A stretch of 64,000 nucleotides of DNA from Streptomyces hyaluromycini (GTDB taxonomy: Bacteria; Actinomycetota; Actinomycetes; Streptomycetales; Streptomycetaceae): the NCBI RefSeq assembly GCF_002217755.1, contig NZ_BCFL01000019.1, positions 372,001-436,000 on the forward strand, read 5' to 3'. Of the stretch, positions 51,381-59,277 are shown in pieces (the stretch's first letter is position 1; every line of letters starts with the position of its first letter). The notes beneath the pieces were generated by a model. The model was given only the letters and a program-made list of their open reading frames with translations, searched no databases and was not told the origin of the DNA. The position numbers were made by a program, and so were the translations under genes.

Positions 51381-52883
51381 GTGAACGTTCCTGACTCCAC
51401 GGCGACGGACGCAGGCAGACCGGATCTCCCGGTCACGGTGCGCCACCACATCGGCGGCGAGTGGACCGAGCCGCTGGGCGGAGGAACCTACCCCGACCAC
51501 GACCCCTGGACCGGATCCGTCATGGCGACGGTCGCCGCGGGCGACGCCGAGGACGCCCGCCGGGCGGTGGACGCCGCCCAGGCAGCCTTCGCCGGGTGGG
51601 CCGGCTCGCTGCCGGCCGAGCGGCAGCGGGTCCTGCTGCGCGCGGGCGACATCCTCGACCGCCGTCGCGAGGAGGTCATCGGCCTGCTGACGAGGGAGAC
51701 GGGGTGCGGCCGCCACTACTCGACGGTCCAGCTGGACTTCAGCGTCTCGTTGCTCCGCCAGGCCGCCGGACTCCCCTACTCCCCTGTCGGACAGGTGCTG
51801 CCCTCGGACATCCCCGGCACCCGGGCGCTCGCCGTCCGCCAACCGGTCGGAGTCGTCGCGGCCATCGCCCCGTGGAACGCCTCCCTGGCGCTGTCCGGTC
51901 GCAGCATCATCGGCCCGATCGCAGTCGGTAACACGGTCGTCCTCAAGCCGTCCGAGGAATCTCCCCTCACCGGCGGCACGCTCTGGGCCGAGATCTTCGC
52001 CGAGGCCGGACTCCCGCCGGGTGTTCTCAACGTGATCACCCATGCCCCCGGCGACGCCGGCGCCGTAGCAGACGCGCTCCTCTCCCATCCCGCTGTGCGC
52101 CGCGTCAACTTCACCGGCTCCACGCCCACCGGCCGCCGTCTCGCCGAGACGGCCGGCCGCCACCTCAAGCGCATCGTCCTCCAGCTCAGCGGCCAGAACC
52201 CGCTCCTCGTCCTCGCCGACGCCGACCTGGCCTACGCGGTCGACGCCGCGATCTACGGAGCGTTCGTGCAACAGGGGCAGGTGTGCATGTGCGCCCGCCG
52301 CATCTACGTCGAGCGAGCCATCGCGGAGGAGTTCACCCGGCTCTTCACCGAGAAGGCGGCGGCGCTGCCCGTCGGCGATCCGCACGATCCACGCACCGTG
52401 ATCGGACCGGTGATCAACAAATGGGCGCTGTCCCTGTTGGACCGCCGCGTCGAGGAGGCCGTCTCGATGGGCGCTCGTCTCCTGACCGGGGGCACGGCCG
52501 AGCCGCCGTGTTACCTGCCCACCGTCCTGGCCGACGTTCCCGAAGACGCCGAACTCGCCTTCGACGAGACCTTCGGGCCGGTCGTGATCCTGGAGACGGT
52601 CGACGACGCCGACCATGCGGTGGAGCGCGCGAACGCCTCCCGCTACGGGCTGACCGCAGGTGTCCTGACCAGCGACGCCCATCGTGGACTGGACATCGCC
52701 CGCCGTCTTGAGGCGGGGATAGTGCATGTCAACGACCAACCGGTCAACGATGAGCCGAACATGCCCTTCGGCGGTATGAAGGAGAGCGGCTGGGGCCGCT
52801 TCGGCACGGGCTTCACGGCGGAGGAATTCACCGAACTCCGCTGGATCACGCTGCGCGGGGAGCCTCGCGACTTCGCGTTCTGA
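51381..52883 (+). CDS. Aldehyde dehydrogenase with Gln in place of the general-base Glu
   Basis: A 500-residue protein from GTG 51381. It has the family landmarks APWNA and PFGGMKESGWGRFG, and the nucleophile Cys302 in QGQVCMCARR. The general base is normally a Glu in LELGG; here it is LQLSGQN with Gln268. By length and spacing Gln268 and Cys302 match the standard numbering. It follows the importer genes, so its substrate may be a product of the imported compound. Other aldehyde dehydrogenases without this Glu are known to be slow or to act differently, so activity is uncertain. Confidence 0.9.
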   Translation: MNVPDSTATDAGRPDLPVTVRHHIGGEWTEPLGGGTYPDHDPWTGSVMATVAAGDAEDARRAVDAAQAAFAGWAGSLPAERQRVLLRAGDILDRRREEVIGLLTRETGCGRHYSTVQLDFSVSLLRQAAGLPYSPVGQVLPSDIPGTRALAVRQPVGVVAAIAPWNASLALSGRSIIGPIAVGNTVVLKPSEESPLTGGTLWAEIFAEAGLPPGVLNVITHAPGDAGAVADALLSHPAVRRVNFTGSTPTGRRLAETAGRHLKRIVLQLSGQNPLLVLADADLAYAVDAAIYGAFVQQGQVCMCARRIYVERAIAEEFTRLFTEKAAALPVGDPHDPRTVIGPVINKWALSLLDRRVEEAVSMGARLLTGGTAEPPCYLPTVLADVPEDAELAFDETFGPVVILETVDDADHAVERANASRYGLTAGVLTSDAHRGLDIARRLEAGIVHVNDQPVNDEPNMPFGGMKESGWGRFGTGFTAEEFTELRWITLRGEPRDFAF

Positions 52884-52925
52884 CGGGGCCGCCAGCGGAT
52901 TTCGGCTGCTGACTGTCCTGAATCG

Positions 52926-53090
52926 GTAGTGGTATTGCGCCTGAACGGCGATCAAATCGCCGTCGGTTGGCCTGTACGCGAGTCGATGCGTGTCGTCGAT
53001 CAGCTCGTTGATGCGTTTGACCGTTTTGCGGTCGTTCTTGGCCCGGTAGGTGTAGTCCTCCCAGACGTGCGAGGCGAAGGAGATCAACAA
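52926..53090 (-). pseudogene. YoeB/Txe-type toxin gene with internal deletion
   Basis: On the minus strand the frame encodes ISFASHVWEDYTYRAKND and TVKRINELI, joined directly to DDTHRLAYR and AVQAQYHY. These are the N- and C-terminal parts of YoeB (usually WEDYLYW...KRINELI and ..EEHRLVYR..CRYHY), with about 30 codons missing between them, including those for the catalytic Glu and Arg. The start codon would be TTG and no stop follows in the normal place. No YefM antitoxin is recognisable upstream. Confidence 0.7.
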
Positions 53091-53098
53091 GCGCCTCG

Positions 53099-54001
53099 GT
53101 GGGGCGACGGCGGCCTTTCCCTCGGTCCTGTACTCGCCGTGGCTGGCGACCGTCGGCGGCCGGTAGTGGACGATCTCAAGACCGTCCTCGCGTCGGTGAC
53201 GCCGGCCCGGGCGTTCCCGACCCCGAGGAGTGCGGCCGGGCCGTCCGGGAACTCCGGCGGACGTTCCCCGGCGTGACCGCGTTGGAGACCATCGGCACCT
53301 CGCGCGAAGGCCGCCCGCTGCGGATGCTCACGGTCGGGGACGGCGGCCGGCACGCTCTGGTCGTCGGGATGCCCCATCCCAACGAGCCGGTCGGCGCCGT
53401 CGCCGCCCTCCGACTCGCCGGGATACTGGCGAAGAACGCCGCACTGCGGTCCTCGCTCGGCCTGACCTGGCACATCGTGCCGTGCGCCGACCCGGACGGC
53501 GCGGCACTGAACGCGGCATGGTTCCGGGGCCCCTACACGCGCGAGACATACGCCACGGGGATCTACCGCTCGCCCTTCGACGAACAGTTCGAGTGGACCT
53601 TTCACCGAGCCGACCTCCCCGACCCGGGGCTGCCCGCCACCCCGGAGAGCCGGGCCGTCATGACCGTGATCGACACCCTCCGCCCCGAACTGCTCGTCTC
53701 ACTGCACAACGGCGAGGTCGGCGGCCTGTACTGCTATGCCACCGACCCCAGCCCGTCGCTGCGGGACGGACTCGCCCGCACCAGCGCCACCACCGGCATC
53801 CCGGTGGACCACGGGATTCCCGAGGAGCCGGCCACGCTCCTGGCACCCGGCGTCTTCCACGTCCCGGCGAATCTCACGGGCGGGCCGATGCTCTGCAGCA
53901 CCGACTACGCCGCGCAGTACGGCACCTTCGGGGTGATGACCGAACCACCGCTGTGGCTGGACCCCCAGGCCGACGACGTCTCAGCCATCGCCTTCCGGTA
54001 G
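53099..54001 (+). CDS. M14-family zinc carboxypeptidase, 5' end uncertain
   Basis: The frame gives 300 residues. The metal ligands are in GMPHPNEPVG (H-x-x-E), and a later His lies in VSLHNGEVGG. The catalytic Glu is in FGVMTEPPLW, and a substrate Arg near FRGPYTRE. The core from about residue 50 is normal. The only upstream start is GTG 53099 next to the YoeB remnant, and its first 40 residues look out of frame. In a neighbouring frame a start at 53166 encodes VDDLKTVLASVTPARAFPTP. One missing base near 53226 would join it to PEECGRAVRELRRTFPG. I suspect a recent frameshift, so the gene may be dead. Confidence 0.6.
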   Translation: MGRRRPFPRSCTRRGWRPSAAGSGRSQDRPRVGDAGPGVPDPEECGRAVRELRRTFPGVTALETIGTSREGRPLRMLTVGDGGRHALVVGMPHPNEPVGAVAALRLAGILAKNAALRSSLGLTWHIVPCADPDGAALNAAWFRGPYTRETYATGIYRSPFDEQFEWTFHRADLPDPGLPATPESRAVMTVIDTLRPELLVSLHNGEVGGLYCYATDPSPSLRDGLARTSATTGIPVDHGIPEEPATLLAPGVFHVPANLTGGPMLCSTDYAAQYGTFGVMTEPPLWLDPQADDVSAIAFR

Positions 54002-54179
54002 CCAGGTGGGCCATCTTGTTCCGGGTGCCAGCGAGCGATCCGAGGTCTGTGTAGAGCGCGGGGTCATCCTGATGGAGGGATCGCCCGGTGATCGCTTTCG
54101 CAACAGGTCCGTAGAGTTCGGCCGCGGTGCCGCGTGTCCGCTACAACGATCTGACGCTGGGAGACGAGCTGGACGGCCT

Positions 54180-54408
54180 CTACGAGTCGAGTGACTGCTT
54201 GGCGTGTGTCTCGGCGGCCACTGCCGCGAGCAGGGTGTCCACCTGTGCTTTGCGGACCCAGGTCCGCACCGTCTCCGCCGCTCCGATGCCCGGCTTCGCA
54301 GCCACCGCCTTCATCGCGGCCCAATCGGTCGGGTAGTTCGGGCGGACCTCCGCGACCATGAGTACGCACGTTCACGAAGTTCAGCAGGGTAGGGGACGGA
54401 CGTGCCAT
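54180..54408 (-). pseudogene. IS3-family transposase OrfA remnant
   Basis: Read on the minus strand with two frame changes, it encodes MARPSP, then AELRERA, then RPNYPTDWAAMKAVAAK and GIGAAETVRTWVRKAQ. This is the N terminus of IS3-family OrfA (helix-turn-helix). The rest of OrfA and all of OrfB are missing. Confidence 0.75.
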
Positions 54409-54529
54409 GACTCGATCCTCTTAGGGAATCGAGCCTCCAGCAGACCCGAAGCGGTTCATGAGTGCCTTGTCCGCGTGGATCTCGTCGAGCAGCTCCGGAC
54501 TCACCGCGTCGATGCGCTCGCCGTCGGAC

Positions 54530-54662
54530 TTCGACCGGGGCTTCAAGAACCAGGTCGTCGCACACGGCCTCGGCCTGGGCGCGACGTCGACATCGTCGAA
54601 CGCACCCACGGGCAGCGGGGATTCCTGCCGCAACCCAAGTACCGGCCGCTTGCGTGTTCGGT
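54530..54662 (+). pseudogene. IS5-family transposase remnant, C-terminal part
   Basis: With frame changes the plus strand encodes DFDRGFKNQVVAHGLGLG, then DVDIVERTHGQRGFLPQPK. This resembles the C-terminal catalytic part of IS5-type DDE transposases (IVxR....GF.P.PKRW..ERT.G). It stops before the catalytic Glu region. It lies 40 bases outside the left inverted repeat of the island. Confidence 0.55.
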
Positions 54663-54704
54663 CCCCCCAGCGAGGCGATCGGGATCTCATGAGCCACGCA
54701 TTGA

Positions 54705-54769
54705 CGGCTTTTGGCAATGGCCTGTCACATTTCTGTCTCGATGGCGACAGTTACGCCTCTTACAGTTAG
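54705..54769 (+). repeat. Left arm of the 65-bp island inverted repeat
   Basis: From CGGCTTTTGGCAATGG to CTCTTACAGTTAG. The reverse complement of 63936-64000 differs from it at seven of 65 positions. The inner end faces the island. The arm contains an imperfect dyad, CTGTCTCGATGGCGACAG. Confidence 0.9.
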
Positions 54770-54904
54770 ATAGCAGGGCAAGGGCGAAAGGCATCGAGAT
54801 ACGTGCCGTTGGCGCGGCCTTTCGGATTCGTTGCCCGATCGGACATCCCTGTATGGCTGGATCCGGTCATAGTCCTCGTCGCCCTTGATCGCCGAGTGCC
54901 GCGC

Positions 54905-55666
54905 GTGAATTACTTGAAGGGTGGTCGAGATCGTGGAAGGGAATTACTTGAAGTGGTTTTTCATCCACAACAGAGGGAAATTCGGAAAGCCGGCACGAGC
55001 GAGGAGTTAGACCGGCTGTTCCTCGAACAGATTGCCCTGCTGAGGCCCCGGGTCTTCGTCGAAGCGGGAGCCCACGAGGCACAGACCTCACTGGCGGTCG
55101 CCGCCGCAGTCCCCGACTGCGCGGTGGTCGCGTTCGAGGCGAACCCGTACGTGCACCGGAAGTTCGCCGCCGGTACGGACTTCGCCGCCCACCACGTGGA
55201 CTACCGGCATCAGGCACTGTCGAGCCTGCCCGGTGAGGCCACTTTCCTCGTGATCACCGACAGCGCCAGCCTCGCCGACGACCGTGTCGAGGGCTACAAC
55301 TCCCTGCTGCGCAGGGCAGGCGGCGACTGGCTCGGCGACGTCGAATACGAAGAAGTCACCGTGGCCGCGACGACGCTGGACCACGAATTCGCCGACCGCG
55401 CAGGACCGTTCGCCCTGTGGCTGGACGTCGAAGGCGCCACGGAACAGGTCCTGGCCGGGGGCCGGGAGTTTCTCGGCCGATGCGACCTGCTGAAGGTCGA
55501 AGTCGAGGAGACGCCGTTCTGGCAGGACCAATGGCTCGCCGAGGACGTCGTCGCCGAACTGCGCGGCCACGGCCTCGAACCCGTCGCCCGCGACACCCAG
55601 ACCGAAGAGCAGTACAACGTGGTGTTCGCCAGCGAACGCCTCCGGTCGGCAAAGGCCTCCGCATGA
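54905..55666 (+). CDS. FkbM-type SAM-dependent methyltransferase
   Basis: A 253-residue protein from GTG 54905; GTG 54803 and GTG 54953 are other possible starts. The SAM loop is FVEAGAHEAQTSLAVAAAV near residue 50, followed by VVAFEANPYVHRKF. LWLDVEGATEQVLAGG matches the FkbM C-terminal motif. FkbM enzymes methylate hydroxyl groups of sugars or polyketides. Leu codons TTA occur in frame at 54944-54946 and at 55007-55009, so full translation needs the bldA tRNA, as for many developmental and secondary-metabolite genes. It heads the saccharide operon, and its stop overlaps the next start. Confidence 0.8.
   Translation: MNYLKGGRDRGRELLEVVFHPQQREIRKAGTSEELDRLFLEQIALLRPRVFVEAGAHEAQTSLAVAAAVPDCAVVAFEANPYVHRKFAAGTDFAAHHVDYRHQALSSLPGEATFLVITDSASLADDRVEGYNSLLRRAGGDWLGDVEYEEVTVAATTLDHEFADRAGPFALWLDVEGATEQVLAGGREFLGRCDLLKVEVEETPFWQDQWLAEDVVAELRGHGLEPVARDTQTEEQYNVVFASERLRSAKASA
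54907..54953. promoter_or_regulatory. Direct repeats GAATTACTTGAAG at the start of the operon
   Basis: Identical 13-bp copies at 54907-54919 and 54941-54953, 34 bases apart start to start, in an AT-rich stretch at the 5' end of the first operon gene. If the true start is GTG 54953 they would be upstream operator-like repeats; otherwise they are within the coding region. Confidence 0.4.
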
Positions 55667-56487
55667 TGTCCGCGTTCAGCCGTCGCCTGCTCGACCTCGA
55701 ATCCAGGATCGACTCCCGGAACCTCCGCTGGTACACGGACAATCTCAGCGAGCCGGTCATGGACTACTGGCGCGTCGAACGCCCTGGCCGGCTCGTGCGC
55801 GATCCCGCCACCGGCGCCCCGGTCACCGAACGCGTCACGATCGCCGAGTTCCTCGCACGCACCGGGGTCGCGGACCTCTTCGCTGAGCGCGACACGGTCG
55901 GCATCACGGCTGTCCAGGCGGCGGTGGTCAACCCGTGGGGCTTCGTCGGATTCCAGTTCGGCGAGGCGCTGCTCACCGACCTGCAGTACTACCGCCCGGT
56001 GCGCGACACCGTCGTCCTCGACGGCGAAGAGGCCGAACTTCCGTCGTACTACGCCCCGGCGCTGCCGGAGAGCACCTGGCGCGGCGGCACAACGAGCCAC
56101 GTCCACCACGACGAGGGCATCGGCGGTCCCCGAGTGGGCACGGACGTCAACGAGTGGCGCGGCACGTTCACCGGCCGCGACGGCATCCACTCCTTCGCCG
56201 ACCTCCGCCGCCATGACAACCAGCTCGCCGTACTGCGCCGCGCGCTGCGCCACAACGCCAGGATCGTCAACCGCCACTTCGCGAAGTCCGGCCGCGACCT
56301 CTGGAGTTCGGCCGAGCCGTCGCCGGCATCGTTGCTCGGCGCTGCGCACCTCTGCGGACCGTACGGCGTGCTGGCGTACCTGGACAACTGCTCACGGCCC
56401 ACCGACGAGGCCGGCACCTCCATCACCGCCTACCTGCGGGCCTTCTCCGACGTCGAGTTCACGCCGGACGACATCGGCGCGGTGTGA
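55663..56487 (+). CDS. Unknown protein, possibly lysozyme-like fold, in the saccharide operon
   Basis: A 274-residue protein starting at ATG 55663. It has no signal peptide and no membrane helix. The segments NPWGFVGFQFGEALLTDLQYY and NEWRGTFTGRDGIHSF resemble, from memory, the conserved loops of lysozyme-like or transglycosylase-like domains found in some secreted bacterial proteins (NxxGYxGKYQFGE and W.G.WTGK.GI.S). I cannot place the catalytic Glu with certainty. A role in cutting or shaping a glycan made by the following glycosyltransferase is inference. The stop overlaps the start of that gene as GTGA. Confidence 0.45.
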   Translation: MMSAFSRRLLDLESRIDSRNLRWYTDNLSEPVMDYWRVERPGRLVRDPATGAPVTERVTIAEFLARTGVADLFAERDTVGITAVQAAVVNPWGFVGFQFGEALLTDLQYYRPVRDTVVLDGEEAELPSYYAPALPESTWRGGTTSHVHHDEGIGGPRVGTDVNEWRGTFTGRDGIHSFADLRRHDNQLAVLRRALRHNARIVNRHFAKSGRDLWSSAEPSPASLLGAAHLCGPYGVLAYLDNCSRPTDEAGTSITAYLRAFSDVEFTPDDIGAV

Positions 56488-57767
56488 ACGCCATGTCCGT
56501 TTCCATTCTGTTCGTGGTACTCACGGCGTTGTCAGTCTTCTCCTCTCTCCAGGGGTTCGTCCTGCTGGCTGTCGCGAGCAGACCCGTGAGCGGCCCGCAA
56601 AAAGAGCCCCGGCGGCGCGTGTCGGTGATCGTGCCGTGTTTCAACGAGGAGAAAGTGCTGAGCAAGACCCTCGACTCCATCCTCGCCTCCCGGGGAGTCG
56701 AGCTCGACCGCGTGATCTGCGTCGACGACGGTTCGACCGACAGCACGCCCAAGGTGATGGACGAGGCACAGCAGCGACACGGCGACGTGCTGCTCGTGCT
56801 CGGCCAGGACAACCGCGGCAAGGCGGCCGCCCTCAACCACGCCCTCACGGCCGTCAGCACGGAGTTCTTCGCCTCCGTGGACGCCGACACCCAGGTGTTG
56901 CCCGACACCCTCGCCCGGCTGCTCGCCCACTTCACCGACCCGCGCGTGGCCGCCGTGTCCGGACAGATGATCGTCGGCAACCGCCACCCGCAGCAGGAAT
57001 TCGTCTACGCCGCGCAGGTACGCGAGTACGAGTCCGCGAACAACATCGAGCGCCGGGCGTTCGCGCACGTGCGGCGGATCACCGTGATCCCCGGGGCGAT
57101 CGGTGCCTTCCGCCGCAGCGCCGTGGCCGAAGCCGGGGGCTACCCCGAGGGCACGCTGGCCGAGGACGCGCACCTCACGTTGGCGCTGCTGCTCGACGGT
57201 CACCGTACGACCCACGAGGCGTCGGCGACCGTGCTGACGGAGGCACCGGACACGATGGCAGGGCTGCGCCGCCAGCGCGTCCGCTGGGCAACCGGCAAGA
57301 CGCAGGTGCTGCTGCGCGTTGCGGGCCCGGCCCTGCGCCGCGGGGGTCTCGCGGCGGCGCTGTGGCTGTACCTGCTGTGGAACAACTCGATCCTGCCGCT
57401 GGTCTGGCTGCCGAGCGCGCTGCTGCTGCCGCTCTCGGCCGTGACGCTCCTCGCGCGGGGTCCGGAAACCGTGACGTGGGTGGTGGCGGCGTGCGTGCTC
57501 ACCCTTGCGGTGAACTACGGCCACTTCGTGGTGTCACGCCAGTTCGCGCGCTCGCTCGACGCCGCCGGTCGGGCGGCGGCCGGGCTGGCCGAGGTGCGTA
57601 ACAGCGTCCGGTCCGCCGTGGTCGTCCCGCTCGTGGGCTCCCTGGCGACGTGGATCGCGTGGGCCCGGATCCTCACCGGCCGGCCCGGCGGCTGGGACAA
57701 GCTCGACCGCAGCGGTGACGTGCAGGCGCAGCCGATCTCCCCGGAAGGAGCCCTCAATGCCGACTGA
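56484..57767 (+). CDS. Processive family-2 glycosyltransferase (PgaC/NodC-like)
   Basis: A 427-residue membrane protein. It has one N-terminal helix (about 5-30), a GT-A catalytic domain (45-275) and three or four C-terminal helices. Catalytic motifs are DDGSTD (81-86), DAD (133-135), ED (227-228) and QRVRW (264-268), the set of processive beta-glycosyltransferases such as hyaluronan, cellulose, PNAG and chitin-oligosaccharide synthases. The membrane arrangement resembles NodC and PgaC. It probably polymerises a UDP-sugar such as UDP-GlcNAc, but the sugar cannot be read from sequence. The next gene encodes a NodB-type deacetylase. Confidence 0.88.
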   Translation: MNAMSVSILFVVLTALSVFSSLQGFVLLAVASRPVSGPQKEPRRRVSVIVPCFNEEKVLSKTLDSILASRGVELDRVICVDDGSTDSTPKVMDEAQQRHGDVLLVLGQDNRGKAAALNHALTAVSTEFFASVDADTQVLPDTLARLLAHFTDPRVAAVSGQMIVGNRHPQQEFVYAAQVREYESANNIERRAFAHVRRITVIPGAIGAFRRSAVAEAGGYPEGTLAEDAHLTLALLLDGHRTTHEASATVLTEAPDTMAGLRRQRVRWATGKTQVLLRVAGPALRRGGLAAALWLYLLWNNSILPLVWLPSALLLPLSAVTLLARGPETVTWVVAACVLTLAVNYGHFVVSRQFARSLDAAGRAAAGLAEVRNSVRSAVVVPLVGSLATWIAWARILTGRPGGWDKLDRSGDVQAQPISPEGALNAD

Positions 57768-58632
57768 CAAACGCGTGGCCTTCACCTTCGACGACACCCC
57801 GCACGACCCCGGTGTCTTCTTCACCCCCGACGAACGCACGGCCACCCTGGTCGGGCAGCTGGCCGACGCGGGAGTCGAACAGGCGGGCTTCTTCGTGGTG
57901 GTCGGCGATCTCCAGGAGCCCCGCGGCGTCGGCGGCGAGGACCGGATCAGGGCCTACACGGCTGCCGGGCACGTACTGGGCAGCCACGGCTACCGCCATC
58001 CCCGCCTGGAGGAGACGTCGGTCGAGGACTTCCTCGCGGACGTCGACCGGGCCGCCGACTGGTTCGTGGACCGCGAAGGCGCCCGGCCGTGGTTCCGGTT
58101 CCCGTTCCTCGACGAAGGCGACGCCGACCCGCACAAGCGAACGGCGGTCCGCAAAGCCCTGGCCGAACGGGGTCTGCGCAACGCGTACGTCACCGTCCTG
58201 ACCCTGGACTGGTATCTCGACGCCCTGGTGGCCGAGACCGTCTGCGCGGGCCGCCCCTACGACCGCGCAGCTCTCCGCGACTTCTACGTGGAATCCCTCT
58301 TGGAGCCCGCCGAGTTCTATGACCAGCTCGCCGTGGCCGCGATCGGCCGCTCGCCCGTCCACGTGGTGCTGCTCCACGAGAACGACCTCAACACGCTGTT
58401 CGTCGCCGACGCCGCCCGCGCGTTCCGGGAAGCCGGCTGGGACATCGTCCCGGTCGACGAGGCATACCGGGACCCGATCGCCTCGAGCGAGCCCGAGGGC
58501 TGGTGCGGCTCCGGCCGCGTCAGCGCACTGGCCCTGGACAGCAAGAGGATCCGCCCGGGCGGCCTCGACCTCGAAGCCCTCGAAACGCCCGTGATGCTCC
58601 GCTCGTTCGAACGCCGAGTGGCGGTCCGGTAG
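57757..58632 (+). CDS. NodB-type polysaccharide deacetylase
   Basis: A 291-residue cytoplasmic-type protein with no signal peptide. ATG 57757 has AAGGAG upstream and overlaps the GT stop. NodB-fold motifs are TFDDTP (Asp12 and Asp13), the metal-binding SHGYRHP (His77 and His81), and WFRFPF (Arg114). The C-terminal third, after about residue 190, is longer than in NodB and has no assignment. Lack of export fits action on a product inside the cell, as in Nod factor synthesis, where NodB removes the acetyl group of the terminal GlcNAc. Confidence 0.87.
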   Translation: MPTDKRVAFTFDDTPHDPGVFFTPDERTATLVGQLADAGVEQAGFFVVVGDLQEPRGVGGEDRIRAYTAAGHVLGSHGYRHPRLEETSVEDFLADVDRAADWFVDREGARPWFRFPFLDEGDADPHKRTAVRKALAERGLRNAYVTVLTLDWYLDALVAETVCAGRPYDRAALRDFYVESLLEPAEFYDQLAVAAIGRSPVHVVLLHENDLNTLFVADAARAFREAGWDIVPVDEAYRDPIASSEPEGWCGSGRVSALALDSKRIRPGGLDLEALETPVMLRSFERRVAVR

Positions 58633-58650
58633 CGCGCGAAAGGAGAAACC

Positions 58651-59277
58651 ATGGCAGCACTGTTCGACCTGTGCGTGGGACTGGGCCAGCACTGTGAGTC
58701 CACCTACCAGATCCGGCGCATCACGGGTCAGGAGACCGCGCACTTCTTCGACTGGCTCGAAATCGACCTCATATACGTACAGCAGGCTTTCGACAACGAC
58801 TTCCAGGGACTGCTCGAACCCGGCCGTATGGCATTGACCACTGACGGGCAGGGGGCGATGGACCTCGACGCCGGCATCGAGTTCTACCACGAGTTCCACG
58901 CCCGGCCAGGCGCCGAGCTCACGCTCGCCGATGTCGAGGAACAACTGGCCGCCGTACGCGAGAAGATGGAGTTCCTCGCCGGCCGCTGGCGGGAACTGGT
59001 CGCCTCACCCGCGCGCGTGCTCTACGTCCGGCAGGACGCCAACGGCGTCGAGACCGCCGCCGACCTCGAACGACTGCACACCACCCTGCGCGATCGCCAC
59101 CCCGGACACGACTTCGCGATCCTCTGGCTGCGCAGGGCGGCCCCCGAAGACCTCGACAAGCTGCCGCCGGGTGTCGTGTACCGCGAGATCCCGTTGCTCG
59201 AAGGCCGCTGGCAGGGAGACGACCGGGCCTGGGACACACTGTTCGCCACCCTTCCGGTCGGCGAACTGTGGCCGTGA
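58651..59277 (+). CDS. DUF1796 putative cysteine peptidase-like protein
   Basis: A 208-residue protein with AAGGAG before ATG 58651. The N terminus FDLCVGLGQHCESTYQIRR, then TAHFFDWLE, matches DUF1796 (usually SLGxxCxxAxxLRR...FDWL), sometimes annotated as a papain-like putative cysteine peptidase. Cys15 is the candidate nucleophile. DUF1796 genes are often found in capsular or exopolysaccharide clusters, and the present context agrees. The role in the pathway is unknown. Its tail overlaps the ATPase gene start. Confidence 0.75.
   Translation: MAALFDLCVGLGQHCESTYQIRRITGQETAHFFDWLEIDLIYVQQAFDNDFQGLLEPGRMALTTDGQGAMDLDAGIEFYHEFHARPGAELTLADVEEQLAAVREKMEFLAGRWRELVASPARVLYVRQDANGVETAADLERLHTTLRDRHPGHDFAILWLRRAAPEDLDKLPPGVVYREIPLLEGRWQGDDRAWDTLFATLPVGELWP

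Noticed and set aside
54705..54769. Left repeat arm as the end of the adjacent IS5 remnant only
   Set aside because: The arm is 65 bp and is matched at the far end of the island; IS5-type ends are usually much shorter. The link is left open, not adopted.
57757..58632. Calling the operon a true nod cluster with nodB, nodC and nodIJ names
   Set aside because: No NodA acyltransferase is present, the exporter has two permeases instead of one, and the glycosyltransferase resembles PgaC as much as NodC.
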